A stretch of 64,000 nt of DNA from Hypomyces perniciosus (taxonomy: Eukaryota > Ascomycota > Sordariomycetes > Hypocreales > Hypocreaceae). The stretch covers positions 1,860,001 to 1,924,000 of the forward strand of contig SPDT01000005.1 in the NCBI GenBank assembly GCA_008477525.1, read 5' to 3'. Each line of letters begins with the position of its first letter. The first letter of the stretch is position 1. Shown here piece after piece: positions 23,845-35,761 of the stretch. The position numbers and the translations under genes are program-made. Under the pieces are notes generated by a model. The model was not told the DNA's origin and did not search any database. It worked only from the letters and a program-made list of their open reading frames with translations.

Positions 23845-26593
23845 ATTGAGCGGCAGCTTTATGATAGTTGGAAATTCTGTATCACCAGCAGTGTGGCACG
23901 TCCAGAGAAAGGAAAGGTATGTTTAAATAGCTGGCGGAACGGCAGCGGCACGCAGTTCACAGGGTGAACCCGTGAATTTGGTCAAAGTCAAGGCTAGAGG
24001 CTATCCAAAAGAAGAAGCTGTTGTCCAGTGGGCAGAAGCACGAGGCAAGCTTAATCGAATGAATGAGGCCAAGGACTAGCCAGTGGCGTTTGAGCGGAGC
24101 GTCTGAAGAGTCTGGTGTTGAGATCGAAGGGAGAGTTTATGTATGCTTCAACGCCACAGAAGGGTGACTCTTGCAACCCCAAGAAAATAGCATAAAGATG
24201 AATGATTGAATGATTGAATGAGGGACGAAATCAATCTCTAGAGAGCGACTAGCCCAGCGCACTGGAACTGAGGAAGGAATTGAATCAGATCTGAATACCA
24301 CCACCCACGGACCCTACTCTTCAATGTATGTACTCTTCGGCTGACAGGAGATTTCGGCGGTTACTCGTAAATCCATAAGAATGTCATGCACTCCTACGCC
24401 CGCACTACTCGTACAAACTACTCATACTACTGTCATCCCTAGGGTCTGAGACAATGACAGGGCGATGAATGGACCGGTCGAGGCCAAAAGCTGATGGTTG
24501 CACTGCTAAAAAGACGATGCCTGCTCGTGATCCTTCAAGCTTATGTACATGGCATATCTGAAACAGAGAGACAGGGGAACTATTCGACGAAATGTTAACA
24601 CCTTTTACCTTTTTTCTCCAATTCCTAAATCCCCCTGACGTCAACCCCTTGAAGAAATGCTCGCCCAATTTGGGAGACATCTGTCATGATTGACCAATCA
24701 CCATGAAACCCGTTTCCGTCCACGGCGCCCGCAAAAAAAGCCCGTGCCTTAATTCCGAAAGAGATGGCGCTTGGTGATTATTAGTCCGGTTAGTTTTCCC
24801 GGGATTGGCGGGCGTTTCTGACATCTGGTACCGCCGCCTTGACACATGCCATTGTCGACCTAAACTATTCATTCTCGATGAGTGGCTCTTTAAGTGCAAT
24901 TGTTGCAGTTTTTTTTTCCTACGATTGTTTTGACTCCTCTTGGATCCGTCTTCGCAACGCCCCCCCGCCCCCCCTAGGTCTTACGGGATCTAGGGTTGGT
25001 TACTGGAACAAAAGTTCCCGCGAAGTCCTTTACGTCAAGGAACCAAGCCGATCTCATCAACTACGGAGTACCTTTGACCTAATTAGAAGAATTCCAGGTC
25101 CCGATTCGTCTAATTTTCGCGGTCAGGATGCTATTGAGCATCGCCAACGGATTGAGTGGATTGAACCTCCACCTAATAACTCGTTGACGCTGCCGCCGAG
25201 AGAAGCTACAGATAATTGCATGCGTGATACGAATGGAGAAGTTTAGAGTGGCGTCCAGAAGAGACCGAGCCAGGTGTGAACAGAAATCCTCTATGCATGT
25301 CATTAAATTCGGAAGGGCTGTGTGTCAGGAGACCGTCATGATAACATGAAAACAGCTACCGGACAACGCAGACCCTATGGAAGAATGTTGAGACACAGGA
25401 AATCGAAAGGTCGATCTTGCAACTCCATGCACGTGACTCTATATCATGAGATCCATAGATATAAATCCGGACCTCACCTCCTTTCTAAGTATTGTTCTTA
25501 TTACGCCAAGATCTCAGCTCTCAGGCGCAATCTCACCGATAGTTGGTCGTTCGGTCTTATAGGCCCATCATGAGGACCCTAACGGAGCTCCTCCTGTTGG
25601 CCAGCTCGGTGACTGCATGTCGCGACCATGCTGTATCTGCACGATCAGATGCAATGAATAAAAAAACGGCGGTGTGAAGTCACAAGCTTAGGTGCCAAGC
25701 AGAAAAGAAAGGAAACATCCGCGATTATTTGGCATTTGAGACTCGGCTTGCTTCACTGTAGAATTCTGAATAAAGAAAATTGACGTCCTAATAATAGTGA
25801 GGCGCAAGGGTGGCACGTGAGGACCTCCCAGCTTTGTCAGGTACAACGCCACGAAGTCGACAACAAGGCTTCGCCACTAAAGTAAAAGTAAAAATAGACC
25901 ATAAAGGACCAATTGGCGACTTCGGCAACAATCTGTCCCTGATAAGTTGATTTCAAACACTCAAGCGAGGGACAAAAAAGAGAGACCGCAAAACAGACCT
26001 CTATAGATATCTTACTCTATACTCCGTGGCTAGCTGATAGAGTAAGTAGTAGTACTGCGTAAGAGTCAATGAGGGTTATCCGTGGCAATGAGAGCTATAA
26101 GAGCACTTCGTAATTTATAATAATGTTAGAGTTATCTATGGCAATGAGGGTAAATCCTTGACAACGCATGTTCTTTGTCGTTCCTGTTTTGTTGTCATCC
26201 GCTGGACGCTCATAGGTACTCATGCATTGCTCTGCCACACGCAGGCGCCACTCAAGGCTGGTGGCAAACGATGCTGCCATCAGCGCCAGTCACGTGACCC
26301 AATCGATGACCCATTCTTCTGACTTCTCTGCTACAGGAAGAACTTTGTCAACCTCGACAAGCCAGACTCTCCTCGCCTTGTGAAACTCGTCGCGAAAACG
26401 CATACTCTCCGCGACATCCTATTTTCGCCTACGCGCCTTGGACGCCGCTCCCAGACGAGAGAGACCCTTTGTCGCGCCACCAACTCCCGCCAAACTCACG
26501 CGTCTCGGAAGCAATATCGAGACCTGACCAAAAGTTAAAGCCCGACCAACCCGAACTGGTCGCTGTTCTTACGCCCTCCCTCACTGCGATACG
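23845..26593. other. Long intergenic region with one signal-peptide-like mini-ORF
   Basis: About 2.75 kb between the divergent GH20 and NAB2 genes. It contains C-runs at 24960-24977, TACGGAGTAC at 25062-25071, and an imperfect 18-bp direct repeat (GTTATCYRTGGCAATGAG) at 26075-26092 and 26131-26148. The 36-codon ORF at 25570-25677 is annotated separately. A 135-codon ORF at 24839-25246 (+) has no recognisable features. Confidence 0.55.
25570..25677 (+). pseudogene. Mini-ORF resembling the 5' end of a secreted-protein gene
   Basis: A 35-residue ORF begins MRTLTELLLLASSVTACRDH and ends ARSDAMNKKTAV before TGA. The first 16 residues have the full design of a fungal signal peptide: basic start, a Leu-rich core and an Ala-x-Ala-like cleavage site (SVTA|C). 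A pyrimidine-rich stretch and an ATAAAT-like element lie within 130 bp upstream, as for an expressed gene. Nothing downstream continues a recognisable mature protein, and no donor site that would rescue it was evident. It could be a decayed secreted-protein gene, a short secreted peptide, or chance. Confidence 0.35.
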
Positions 26594-28130
26594 ATGTCTG
26601 TTGAGATCAGTCTCAACACGCCGCTTGCGGATGCCCTCAATGCGGCCATACAACCAAAGCTGCTTGAGGTGGGATGGGGGACTGGTGGCAGTGATGATTC
26701 CGCGCTCGCCGAGTACATCATTCTGATGCTCGTTAACGGCAAAACCCAAAACCAGATCGCCGCCGAGCTCTCCGGCGACCTACTTAACCTCGCTCCCGAT
26801 GATCCCGTCGTCCACGACTTTTCCAGATGGCTCTTTGAGCAGATTGATGCACTGAGTGCACAGCCAAACAATGAGCAGGCCAACGGGGAAGCCATGATGC
26901 CTGGATTTGCCCATGGCGCTTTCGGAGACATGGACACCGATATGGGCTCACATGGTGTCACTGAACTGAACGCGTATGTTCCGCTAACCTCTTACCCCCT
27001 GAGCCATCTAACTAATTTTTTTCTCCAGTCCAACGGGCCCCCGCTCGATGCGCAATGGCAACTTTAGAGGTGGACGAGAGAAGCGCATGTTTGGTCATAT
27101 GAATAAGGCTATGGATCGGTCAAACGAGAGCGTTCTTCATCGAGTTCGTGGCCAGACAGGCAGTGGGAGAATCGATACCCATGGACGTGCTCCTCCGACT
27201 GGCCCACGTGTTGGCCAAGGCCGACAGCCCCGAAACCACAACAGCCGCGGAGCAGCAGCAGGCACCATAGTAGGCGCTGCAGGACCTGCATTCCCACAAT
27301 GGCAGATGCAAGGACAGCCGAACCAGATAGACGTCATGGCCATGCTTGAACAACAAAGTCAGATGATGTTTGAGCTGTCGCAACAAATGATGAGTGGTGG
27401 GAACAGGGGATTTGGTCAGCAACGACGAGGCAAGTCTCTGTTTGAGAGAACTCAGGATCCTCGCAACAAGAACAACTTCTGGAGGGGGCAGAACCAAACA
27501 GATTCAAACGCTGAGGAGACGAACATGGAAGCCACTGCTGAGGGTGAGGACGTCGACATGTCAGGAGGCAAGCGTGAAGCCCTCAACCCTGATGAGACCA
27601 TCTGCAAGTACAATCTTCACTGCACCAACAAGGACTGCAAGTTTGCACATCAGTCACCTGCTGCGCCCCCAGGTGTATCTGTCGACGTCAATGACATATG
27701 CAGCTTCGGAGCTGCCTGCAAGAATCGAAAATGCGTCGGACGACACCCTTCACCCGCCGCAAGGCTGGCGCACCAGGGCGAGCAGGACTGCAAATTCTTT
27801 CCCAATTGCCAGAATCCACGGTGTCCATTTAGGCACCCGTCGATGCCTCTATGCCGTAACGGAGCAGATTGCACAACTCCGGCTTGCAAGTTTACACATG
27901 TCACGACGAAGTGCAAGTACAACCCGTGTCTGAACCCGAACTGCGCGTTTGTGCACGAGGAAGGCCAGCAAGGAGGATTCAAAGATAAGGTCTGGACCCC
28001 GGACCAGCCTCAAGGTTACGTCAGTGAGAGGAAGTTTGTGGATGAGAATGCTCCCGAAGAATTGGTTAAGCCGGATTCAGCGGAGGATCATGGCCACGAG
28101 GTGGTTCAAGACGATGAGGTTATTGGCTGA
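26594..28130 (+). CDS. NAB2: Nab2-type CCCH zinc-finger poly(A) RNA-binding protein
   Basis: Nuclear protein that binds poly(A) tails and controls tail length and mRNA export. Exons 26594-26973 and 27029-28130 encode 493 residues. The N-terminal helical domain (residues about 1-100, SVEISLNTPLADALNAAIQP ... FSRWLFEQIDAL) matches the PWI-like fold of Nab2. A Gln/Gly/Arg-rich linker follows, including QQSQMMFELSQQMMSGGNRG. At least five C-x5-C-x4/5-C-x3-H zinc fingers are readable: CKYNLHCTNKDCKFAH, CSFGAACKNRKCVGRH, CKFFPNCQNPRCPFRH, CRNGADCTTPACKFTH and CKYNPCLNPNCAFVH. This tandem array and the N-terminal domain together identify the family. The link with the THO3 gene at the window start is only a shared process, mRNA export, not a physical cluster. 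Confidence 0.9.
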
Positions 28131-28650
28131 AAATGATAACGAGGTCGGGATTCGGATTGCATGCATTTTGTGGCACCTGGCCAGGTCCCAAGGATCGCCA
28201 CGCACACGAGGGCGCTTGGCTTGGCTCTGGCCGGAAGGGCCTGTACGATTATGCTCGACGTATATGATTCTTGTCATGTTGGCAGGGCATGGAAAGGCGT
28301 TCTGGACTGGGAAGGGGAGAATTATCAGTAGTTTTATACACCGGTTGGCATTCTGAGGTAGAGGCCGGCGATTTCAGCCGCAAGATCTGATTAAGGAGCT
28401 CAGCGACGGATAATATCAAGGTTTTTTTATTCTCTGTCGCTGTATGAAACAACTTGGACCTGATGGAATCCGATTCTGTGATGTCATTAGTAATTATGTC
28501 CTCAGCATGTCGAAAATGTAGGAGACATCTTGGCTCTCGGACCGAAGTGCTCCGTAGAACCCGACATCGGGGAGAAGTGGCACCATTGGCATCCATGCTC
28601 TGACAAGCTATCATAGCTACCATACGATGAACAATTAACTGAGCCACGAT
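28131..28650. other. Intergenic region between NAB2 and HEM14
   Basis: About 520 bp. No ORF or repeat of note; it should hold the NAB2 3' UTR and the HEM14 promoter. Confidence 0.55.
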
Positions 28651-30673
28651 ATGAGCCGAAGGCGCGCAGACGATGCCGTCGTGGCTCTCCTCAGGCTCTC
28701 CTCCACCTGCAGGAGCATCGCGACATCCAGAAGTCGAGCCAATGGCCTGCACTCGCGGTCTCTGAGCGCCATTGCGATTACGACAACGCCGAGCCGACCG
28801 AATCGACGACGAGACCAGCGACATGTTGCGTGGGTGTGCAGTCGCCGAACGTATGCGGTGTCAAGGCCAAGTGAAGGATCGCGAATAGCCATTACTGGAG
28901 GAGGCCTCACTGGACTGACGACGGCATATTACCTGGCTAAAGAGCTGCCGCCGTCGGCCAAGATTACGCTCTATGAGGGGGCCGATCGCTTGGGAGGATG
29001 GGTCAGGACAGATCGCGTGCCTGTGAATGTTGGAGACGTGAAGGGGACGGTGAGCTTTGAGCGTGGACCACGGTCGCTGTCGTCGCTGAAAGGGAGCACT
29101 TGGCGGTTTGACGACCTGGTGCTGTACGATCTGGTAGGTGATGTTGGGCTTTTGATACCTGATACTTGACGATTATTCCTCCTTCTCCAGTTGATGTGAT
29201 GCTAATGCGATCGCTTGGGTCTTTGATAGGCTTTAGATCTCGGCCTCAAAGTCTCTGCGCCGCCCGACAAACCGCGATACATCTACTATCCCGACCACCT
29301 CGTCGGTCTCCCACCCGCCTCCAGCTTCTCTGAGTTCATCCGTGAGCCGCTCTTCCTCGAATCCTTCTGGGCCGGCTTTGGGTTCCTCCTGCGACGCCTT
29401 GGAAGCCGTGCTATCCCCAACAAGGACCTCTCCCTCGGCGAGTGGCTCTACGAGATCTCCGGCAGCCGCAGCGTAGCCGACAATTTAGCCTCGGCCATGA
29501 TTCACGGCATCTACGGCGGTGATATCTATCAACTGAGTGCCCGAAGTGTTTTCGATCGCTTCTATTGGGGGTATTACTTGCCCAACTTGGGGCCTAGTAT
29601 TCGCCATATGCCGGCGCGCGAGATCGATCTTCTGTTGAGCCCTCTGGGCAAAGACCCCCAGATTCGGAAGCTGGCTCTCCGGCCAATGGGCTCGCTTTTG
29701 CACTTTGGAGAAGCTGGCATGGAGAGTCTGCCGATGGCTTTGGCGGATGCTCTTCAGGGGCAGCCAAATGTGGAAATCAAGCTCCAAGAGCCTGTGAGCA
29801 AGATAGCCTATAACCAGGAGGCGCAGAAAGTGGAGGTAAGTTCATAGGCTTTTGACATTGATGAAGAACAACCACAACCACAAATAAACTCGTTTATGAA
29901 GGAACTATGCTAATACAAAATGTCTTTAGATCACCACCGAGTCAAACAAACCACAAGGCCCCGAACTCTTCGATAAAGTCATCTCCACAATCCCTAGCCA
30001 GCACCTCGCCCGCCTCACAGACGACAAACTCACATCACTCTCAGGCACCCACGCTGCCTCCATCATGACCGTCAACATCTGGTACCCCCAAACTGACATC
30101 AAGCCCCCCGGCTTCGGTTACCTTATCCCACGTTCCGTCTCGCCCGAGCACAATCCCGAGCGCGCCCTCGGCGTCTTCTTTGATTCAGACGTAGGCGTTT
30201 CCGGACCTGGCGAGCCCCCCGGGACGAAGCTCTTCGTCCTCATGGGCGGACACTATTACGACGGGCCAGATGCTGCACCGCCGCCGTCTGAGGACCAGGC
30301 CATTGATCAAGCCAAGGCCATTCTTGAGCGACACTTGGGCATTCCGCGCTCAACGCCATGTTTCGCCATGGCGCGCTTAGCTAAGGAGTGCATCCCACAG
30401 CACTACGTCGGGCATTCTACCCGCATGGTAGAGACAGACAACCAGCTTCGCGAGGCGTTTGGTGGTAGATTAGCCGTTGCAGGAGGATCGTACGCCAACA
30501 TCGGTGCAATGGGGGCTATCCGCAGCGGCTACGAAATTGCGAAGCAGATCTTGTCCGATGACAAGGAGGGCTGGCTGGCTACAGGGCTGGAGCATATGCA
30601 GTTTCCGGGGAAGTTTGTGAGCGTGCCTATTGAGGAGATTCCTGTGCGGAGGTTCAAACACACTAGCAAGTGA
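28651..30673 (+). CDS. HEM14: Protoporphyrinogen oxidase, mitochondrial
   Basis: FAD enzyme that oxidises protoporphyrinogen IX to protoporphyrin IX, the penultimate step of haem synthesis, on the inner mitochondrial membrane. Exons 28651-29133, 29230-29835 and 29930-30673 encode 610 residues. A long Arg/Ser-rich N-terminus (SRSRANGLHSRSLSAIAI) fits mitochondrial import. The dinucleotide-binding fold IAITGGGLTGLTTAYYLAKE starts near residue 76, followed by LYEGADRLGGWVRTDR and FERGPRSL. Later family landmarks are SASAMIHGIYGGD-like sequence (SAMIHGIYGGDIYQLSARSV), RPMGSLLHFGEAGMESLPMA, and the C-terminal FAD contact region FGGRLAVAGGSYANIGAMGA. Introns are GT-AG and phase 0. Start choice is supported by the presequence, but internal ATGs are not excluded. 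Confidence 0.93.
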
Positions 30674-31328
30674 GAGACAAAAAAGGACAGGTCGTAAAAG
30701 GGATAGATCCTCTGAGAGGTGTCTAACTTATAGAAACATGAAGAACTTTGGCTATAATATTGTAGCCTTATAACATGACTACATGAAAGTTACGTATAGC
30801 AATCGGAGTTGAATACAGTCGTATCAGCTAGGGCAAGGGATGTGTTTTGCGGTCACATTTTCGTTGTCACTCAGTTATCGAAAATTGACATCTTACTTTT
30901 CCCTCGATCAAGGGGAGGGAGAGCGATAAAAATTCACCATGAAGATCAACAAAGGCGCGTAGAATACTATATGCACATTAACTATATCTATCTCATCTCA
31001 TCGTAGCCGAGACGAAGAAAAGAACAGGAAGCTATCATCATTGCCAGCAACTGCAGCCATCGTTTCGAAAACAAGACGGGCGAACACCCATCCACCATAA
31101 TAAGATAACCTGGATATCAGTATCCAATTCCTCGCTGAATTTTTTTTGGGGGTCTTCACTTGAGAGGTATCATTAAATAAAAGCCAATCAAAAACCCGAC
31201 CAAACAAACCCCGACCAGCTCCGCTTTCCTCTCCGCTGGCCATGTTTTTGTAAGAAAGTCTAAACGTCGATGCCGTGGAACCGCTCCCCCTGAGAGTAGC
31301 CGCTGAAATATACCCGTCCCCCTTTTGT
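30674..31328. other. Convergent 3' intergenic region HEM14/MED14
   Basis: About 650 bp between the stops of HEM14 (+) and MED14 (-). An 81-codon minus-strand ORF (30998-31243) lies in what should be the MED14 3' UTR; it has no recognised family and is not called. Confidence 0.55.
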
Positions 31329-34300
31329 TTAGTCTAGAAGTATCGGCACGTCGCCAGTGTCACCCTGATTCTGACCATGTGCCCCTGACGCCTTGTTGCC
31401 CTTGGAGGCGACTCCCTGGATGGCACCGTCAATGGCCAGAAGCATGCCTGCTACGCCATTGTTGGGCCTTCCAGCGGCACTCGTAGCAAGACCAAGCCAA
31501 TTATCACCTTTGCTATCCCAAATGGACTTCAGGGCAGCGGTGAACTCGTCGTCTCCAGCATCGCTATCGGAACGCCAAGCATGCCACCAGGCCTCGCCCC
31601 GACGGGGTTTGACTCTAACATCCATGGTAACGAGTTTCTTAGTCTGCTGGCCAGCGTTTTTGGGTCCGGAGATAAGATAGCGGAGGGTCATCCACCCAAT
31701 GTTCTTCATGGAGAACTCCAGCTGGCCCAATTTTCTTGAGGCGAAGTTGTCCCACTGGCTCTCAATCTTGTCAATCGCTTTCAGGGCTGGGAGTGATACC
31801 GGGAGCCAGGACATCAATGCGCCTATTCCGCCATCGCTGTTCACTAGTCGTCTTATAAGATCGATAACTCTGAGATGGGGATTACCCTGCTCCATATCGA
31901 TATCGATATCATCTTGCGAAAGCTTCATCGTCACTCTCCAGCGTTGTGATGCTGAGGCCTCAGGCAAGGGTTGTCCGTCGGATGACAGCCCGCCGTAAAC
32001 AAACGTTACACTCCCCAACGAGACCGATTCACTGGTGATTGCCCCGTTGGCCTTATCAATCGCCTCGAGGAAGTTGACAAATCGGTCAATAGCCTTGATT
32101 CGAGACTTGAGGGTTGGTAGTATTGAGTCAGTGGCACGCCGATGTATTTGCAAGGAAAATTCGCCTTTCTGGGGGTTATATGAGACGTCGCGGTCGGCCA
32201 TTTCTCCCAGTGAGGCAAATTTTGTCGGTCTTCGAATCTTGATAATTGCGTCGGATATGCACATGAGCTCAGGATGCGAGACGCTGCCGTCGCCAGTCTC
32301 CTGGGGTTGGACTAGAGACTGAATACCCTTGAATTTTATTGTGACAATATCGTCTGCCCAAGACTTGGCCGAGAGCGTCAGGCCTGGCCGCATCAATGCC
32401 ACAAGCTCGACATTATTGAGAGCTTCATCGTCGCCGCGAGGCTGTGTAATGGCTTCCTTGTTTGGATTGTTGTCTAACACCATCGCAGGGAACATGGCTG
32501 AAAGCGCCACCTCTATAGACGGTAGCCGAACCTGCTGCGGAAGAGACAAGTTGATACTGCCATTCGACCTACTCTTGATCTGGTGTCGATGCAGTGTCCG
32601 CATGTCCACCGACTGTGTTATCATGCCTGTGGCGAAGATGGTCAAGTTGTTCCAGAATGCATCTGATAACTGGGGATGTCCTTTGTTTAGTGGTAACTTG
32701 GCTTGGAATCGAGGGTGGCCAATCGTCTCGCTGGAATTCCTAGACACCTTGTTAGCTTGTCACACAGATACGATGACAGAATAAACGTACGTCTCAAGTA
32801 GCCACCACTCATCTCCATCTAGGCTTAGAAGTACCACGACAAACCAGGTAGGTCCCCAGCCCTCTCTTTGCAACCAAATCGTTCGGTTCCAGTTGCGGAT
32901 TTTGGTGATAGACCTCAACTCCTCGGTCGTTATCGGCGCTTTGCGAACAAACCAGCCCATAGCACTTCCTCTTCGATTCAGTTCGTCTTCCATAATGCCG
33001 CACCGAACCTGTTCGATGCAATTGACACCGTCCTCCGCCGGATTCTTGCCATTATTCAACTGGTGCTCAAATTGAATAGAGAATTTGGAATGTGGCCTAA
33101 CGGCAAATGCACCAGTCGTTGGTTCGATCAGTAGTGATACTGTACCACGATAACCAACTTGCATGGACAACGAAGACGCCACTGGGTTGGTTTCGGAGAT
33201 GTTTAACGCCACGCCAGCTTCCCGATTCTTCAATCGTGGGGTTGCTAACAGCCTCTCGTGGATACTTGAGAGAATGAATCCTATGTGTCGTCCGACAACA
33301 TTCTTCAAAAGAGACTCCGCCGATAGGTTCTCAGCATCCAGTGCAATGTTCACGTCCTGGACTTCCTTGTTGTCGCGGTACCACTTTGCCACCAAGTGGC
33401 TCGATGACTTGGGGTCTGGTCTGTCGTCCTTCTTTCGCCCGCTATTTACCGCTATCGTCACCCAGTTTTTCAAACCTGTAGCAGGGTTTCGCGAAGTCCA
33501 ATATTGGATAGCCAAAGCTCGGTTCAAAGGTTCTACAATTAATGTGCCAGTCCAAGCGTTTCGGCTCAACTGCACGGCTTGACGCTTCAATTCGTTGATC
33601 TTTGATGTTAAGACAAATTCGTGCAAAAAGTTGTAGCATCCGGCCAACCCGTCCTTGTTCAGGGCTTCATTTACGCAGCCTTCCAGGTACACTCTCAAAG
33701 AGTAAGGGAGGGATGACGCCGCTGGGCGAAAGGCATATCTGAAGTCAATGAACCAAAACTGTTTCTCGAAATCCTCATCGGCAATGGTCAGGTCGACCTC
33801 GAATTCCCCGGGAACTTTGAAGGTCACCCGACCCGAACTAATTTCGTAGTCTCTGAAATGAAAGGGTATCTTGTCGTAGTCCTCGAGATTTAGCCTCAGG
33901 GATAACAAGGTATTCACATCGTTCATCCACTTCAGCTGTTCGTCGGCCAACAGGGGGGGCGGTTCAACGTAACCAAGCTTTAGAGCGTCAGAATGTGCTT
34001 TCTCTCACACACAAGGTACACGGACAAGCTGTGGGGGTACTTACATCAGGCAGAAAGGGAGCTGTCCCTGTGGAGAGGATTTGGAGAGCCGTCTTCAAAT
34101 CGGGACTTGGTATTCGAGCATATGTCAAGTCTCTCTTGACATTGACAATGTTGTCCAGAGCCGCATCGTAAAGTATCCGTTGCTGATCGATGTGAAATTT
34201 CAGGTCGATGAGTTTGCTGACCATCGAGGCCTTCCGACTCCATTCTGTAATGACAAGCGCTTTGACCCATTTTGTGTGCCACTCCTGAGCAAAATTCAAC

Positions 34301-34770
34301 AGGACCGCCTTTTTCCTAATGTTTTCGGCGGATGTATCGTCTGGAGCGCTAGATCCATAGGTTGAATTTCCGTTCATGGCGGCGGCAGGCACAGGCATTT
34401 TGGCCAGCTCTGTGATCTTGTCCTGGAGCGAGTTGTTGGTTGTTTGGGCGAGTCGTGTGAGCAGGAGGGAGAGCGGGACAAAACCCTGGGTGATGTGGAT
34501 GATCTCGTCGGGAAGGTTGTTCATTCTCGAGTGTCGCTCAGCCGCAGAGTTGATTTGTTCCTGGGGTCCTTCAGGCCGTGGCCCGCCGGCCTCACCTCCG
34601 TTGACAACATTGCTGCTATTGTTTGTGGCTGCGGCCTTGCTCTTTTCCAGCACATCTCGCGAACCATCGGCGTTCTTAGCGCCGTTGATGCCATTTACCG
34701 CCGTGTCTCTGTTGTGATCGGTGCGCACGCCATTCTGACCCCCATCATCCATGCTGACAAGGCCAGGCAT
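31329..34770 (-). CDS. MED14: Mediator complex subunit 14 (Rgr1)
   Basis: Architectural backbone subunit of Mediator, linking head, middle and tail and so RNA polymerase II to activators. Exons 34770-34045, 33977-32791 and 32739-31329 encode 1,107 residues. After a disordered Asn/Gly/Ala-rich leader, the MED14 N-terminal domain begins MNNLPDEIIHITQGFVPLSL and continues LLNFAQEWHTKWVKALVITE and LIDLKFHIDQQRILYDAALD, the most conserved part of the family. The join over intron 1 gives LGYVEPPPLLADEQLKWMND, also typical. The large central and C-terminal regions are less conserved but keep one open frame over both introns. The C-terminus is Gly/Asn/Ala-rich and ends at VPILLD. The first ATG is used; MDDGG six codons later is an alternative. 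Confidence 0.92.
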
Positions 34771-35761
34771 TTACTGTCTGTCCTAGAGCAGCCCGCGTAC
34801 TCTCCCACAAGAGGATAGCACTAGCACCAACACCGCGTCTCCTGACAACGCAAAATTCGTAGACTGAGGAAGATGTTGTAGAATCCTCCGAGTACCATGG
34901 AGGGGTCTATTCTGCCTCCCTACGGACGATGCCAGTGGAGCATGGCAGATGCGGTCGCCTGCACCAAGCAAAGACCCAAGGCGCGTAAAAGTTTTCGCAT
35001 CAAGATCGGGCAAGGACTCCCGCGATTTCAGCGTGTAGCCCCTTGGCTCTGCCGGGCAGAGGCTTCGATATCGATGTCCAGCAGCGAGGACAAAAGCGGC
35101 CGGACGACGTCGACAGGGTAGCGCTGGTTGCGACGGGCGTGACACGAGGCGGCGGCTCGAAGAACGCGGTGCCGGTCCGACTGGAGATAGATAACAGATG
35201 TATCGAATAAGGCGATGCTGAATATGGACTGCGAGGCGCGCTGGGAGTAAACCGATGATGGGAAAAAGCCGTGAGTGAGGCCGGAGGAGGAAAGATGCGC
35301 CAGCAAAGTCGCCCTTCTGCGTTTCCAAAGGCTCGAGGTAGCGGCGCCGAAAGCTACGGGCTGGTCATGTGAGTTTTGGCGCACGGACCAAACAATGCAC
35401 CATCACAAGGTTCAGACCTTCAAACACTTAGGTACTTTGTAAGTTTGCATGCATATGTTGGGTTCTATAATGACGAAGTGACATTAGAATTTTTTATTTG
35501 TATATCTCCATCCTAGGGCCATGCTACATATTTCGAGGCATATCTAAACCCTCTTCCTGAAGCTCTCTGGGCCCAGCATGACATGAAAATGTTCGGTGTC
35601 ATTCCCTTTTTGGAATCCATTCCACCCACCTCTGATACCTAAGGCCCAACAATCGCTGGAATACATTACTTATGGTGGGATTCAACTGCCACAATGGTCA
35701 CTTATTTGCTCCGCTCGACGGGGAAGTGTATCCTCCGCAAACGTGTGCAATCAGCAACTAC
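34771..35761. other. Intergenic region upstream of MED14
   Basis: About 1 kb holding the MED14 promoter and the G6PD 3' end. Overlapping minus-strand ORFs at 34783-35384 have no family features and are probably leader/promoter sequence. Confidence 0.55.

Noticed and set aside
30998..31243. 81-codon minus-strand ORF
   Set aside because: Lies just downstream of the MED14 stop, in its probable 3' UTR; no family features and no conserved motif.
34783..35384. Minus-strand ORFs upstream of MED14
   Set aside because: Sit in the promoter/leader of MED14 and lack domain signals.
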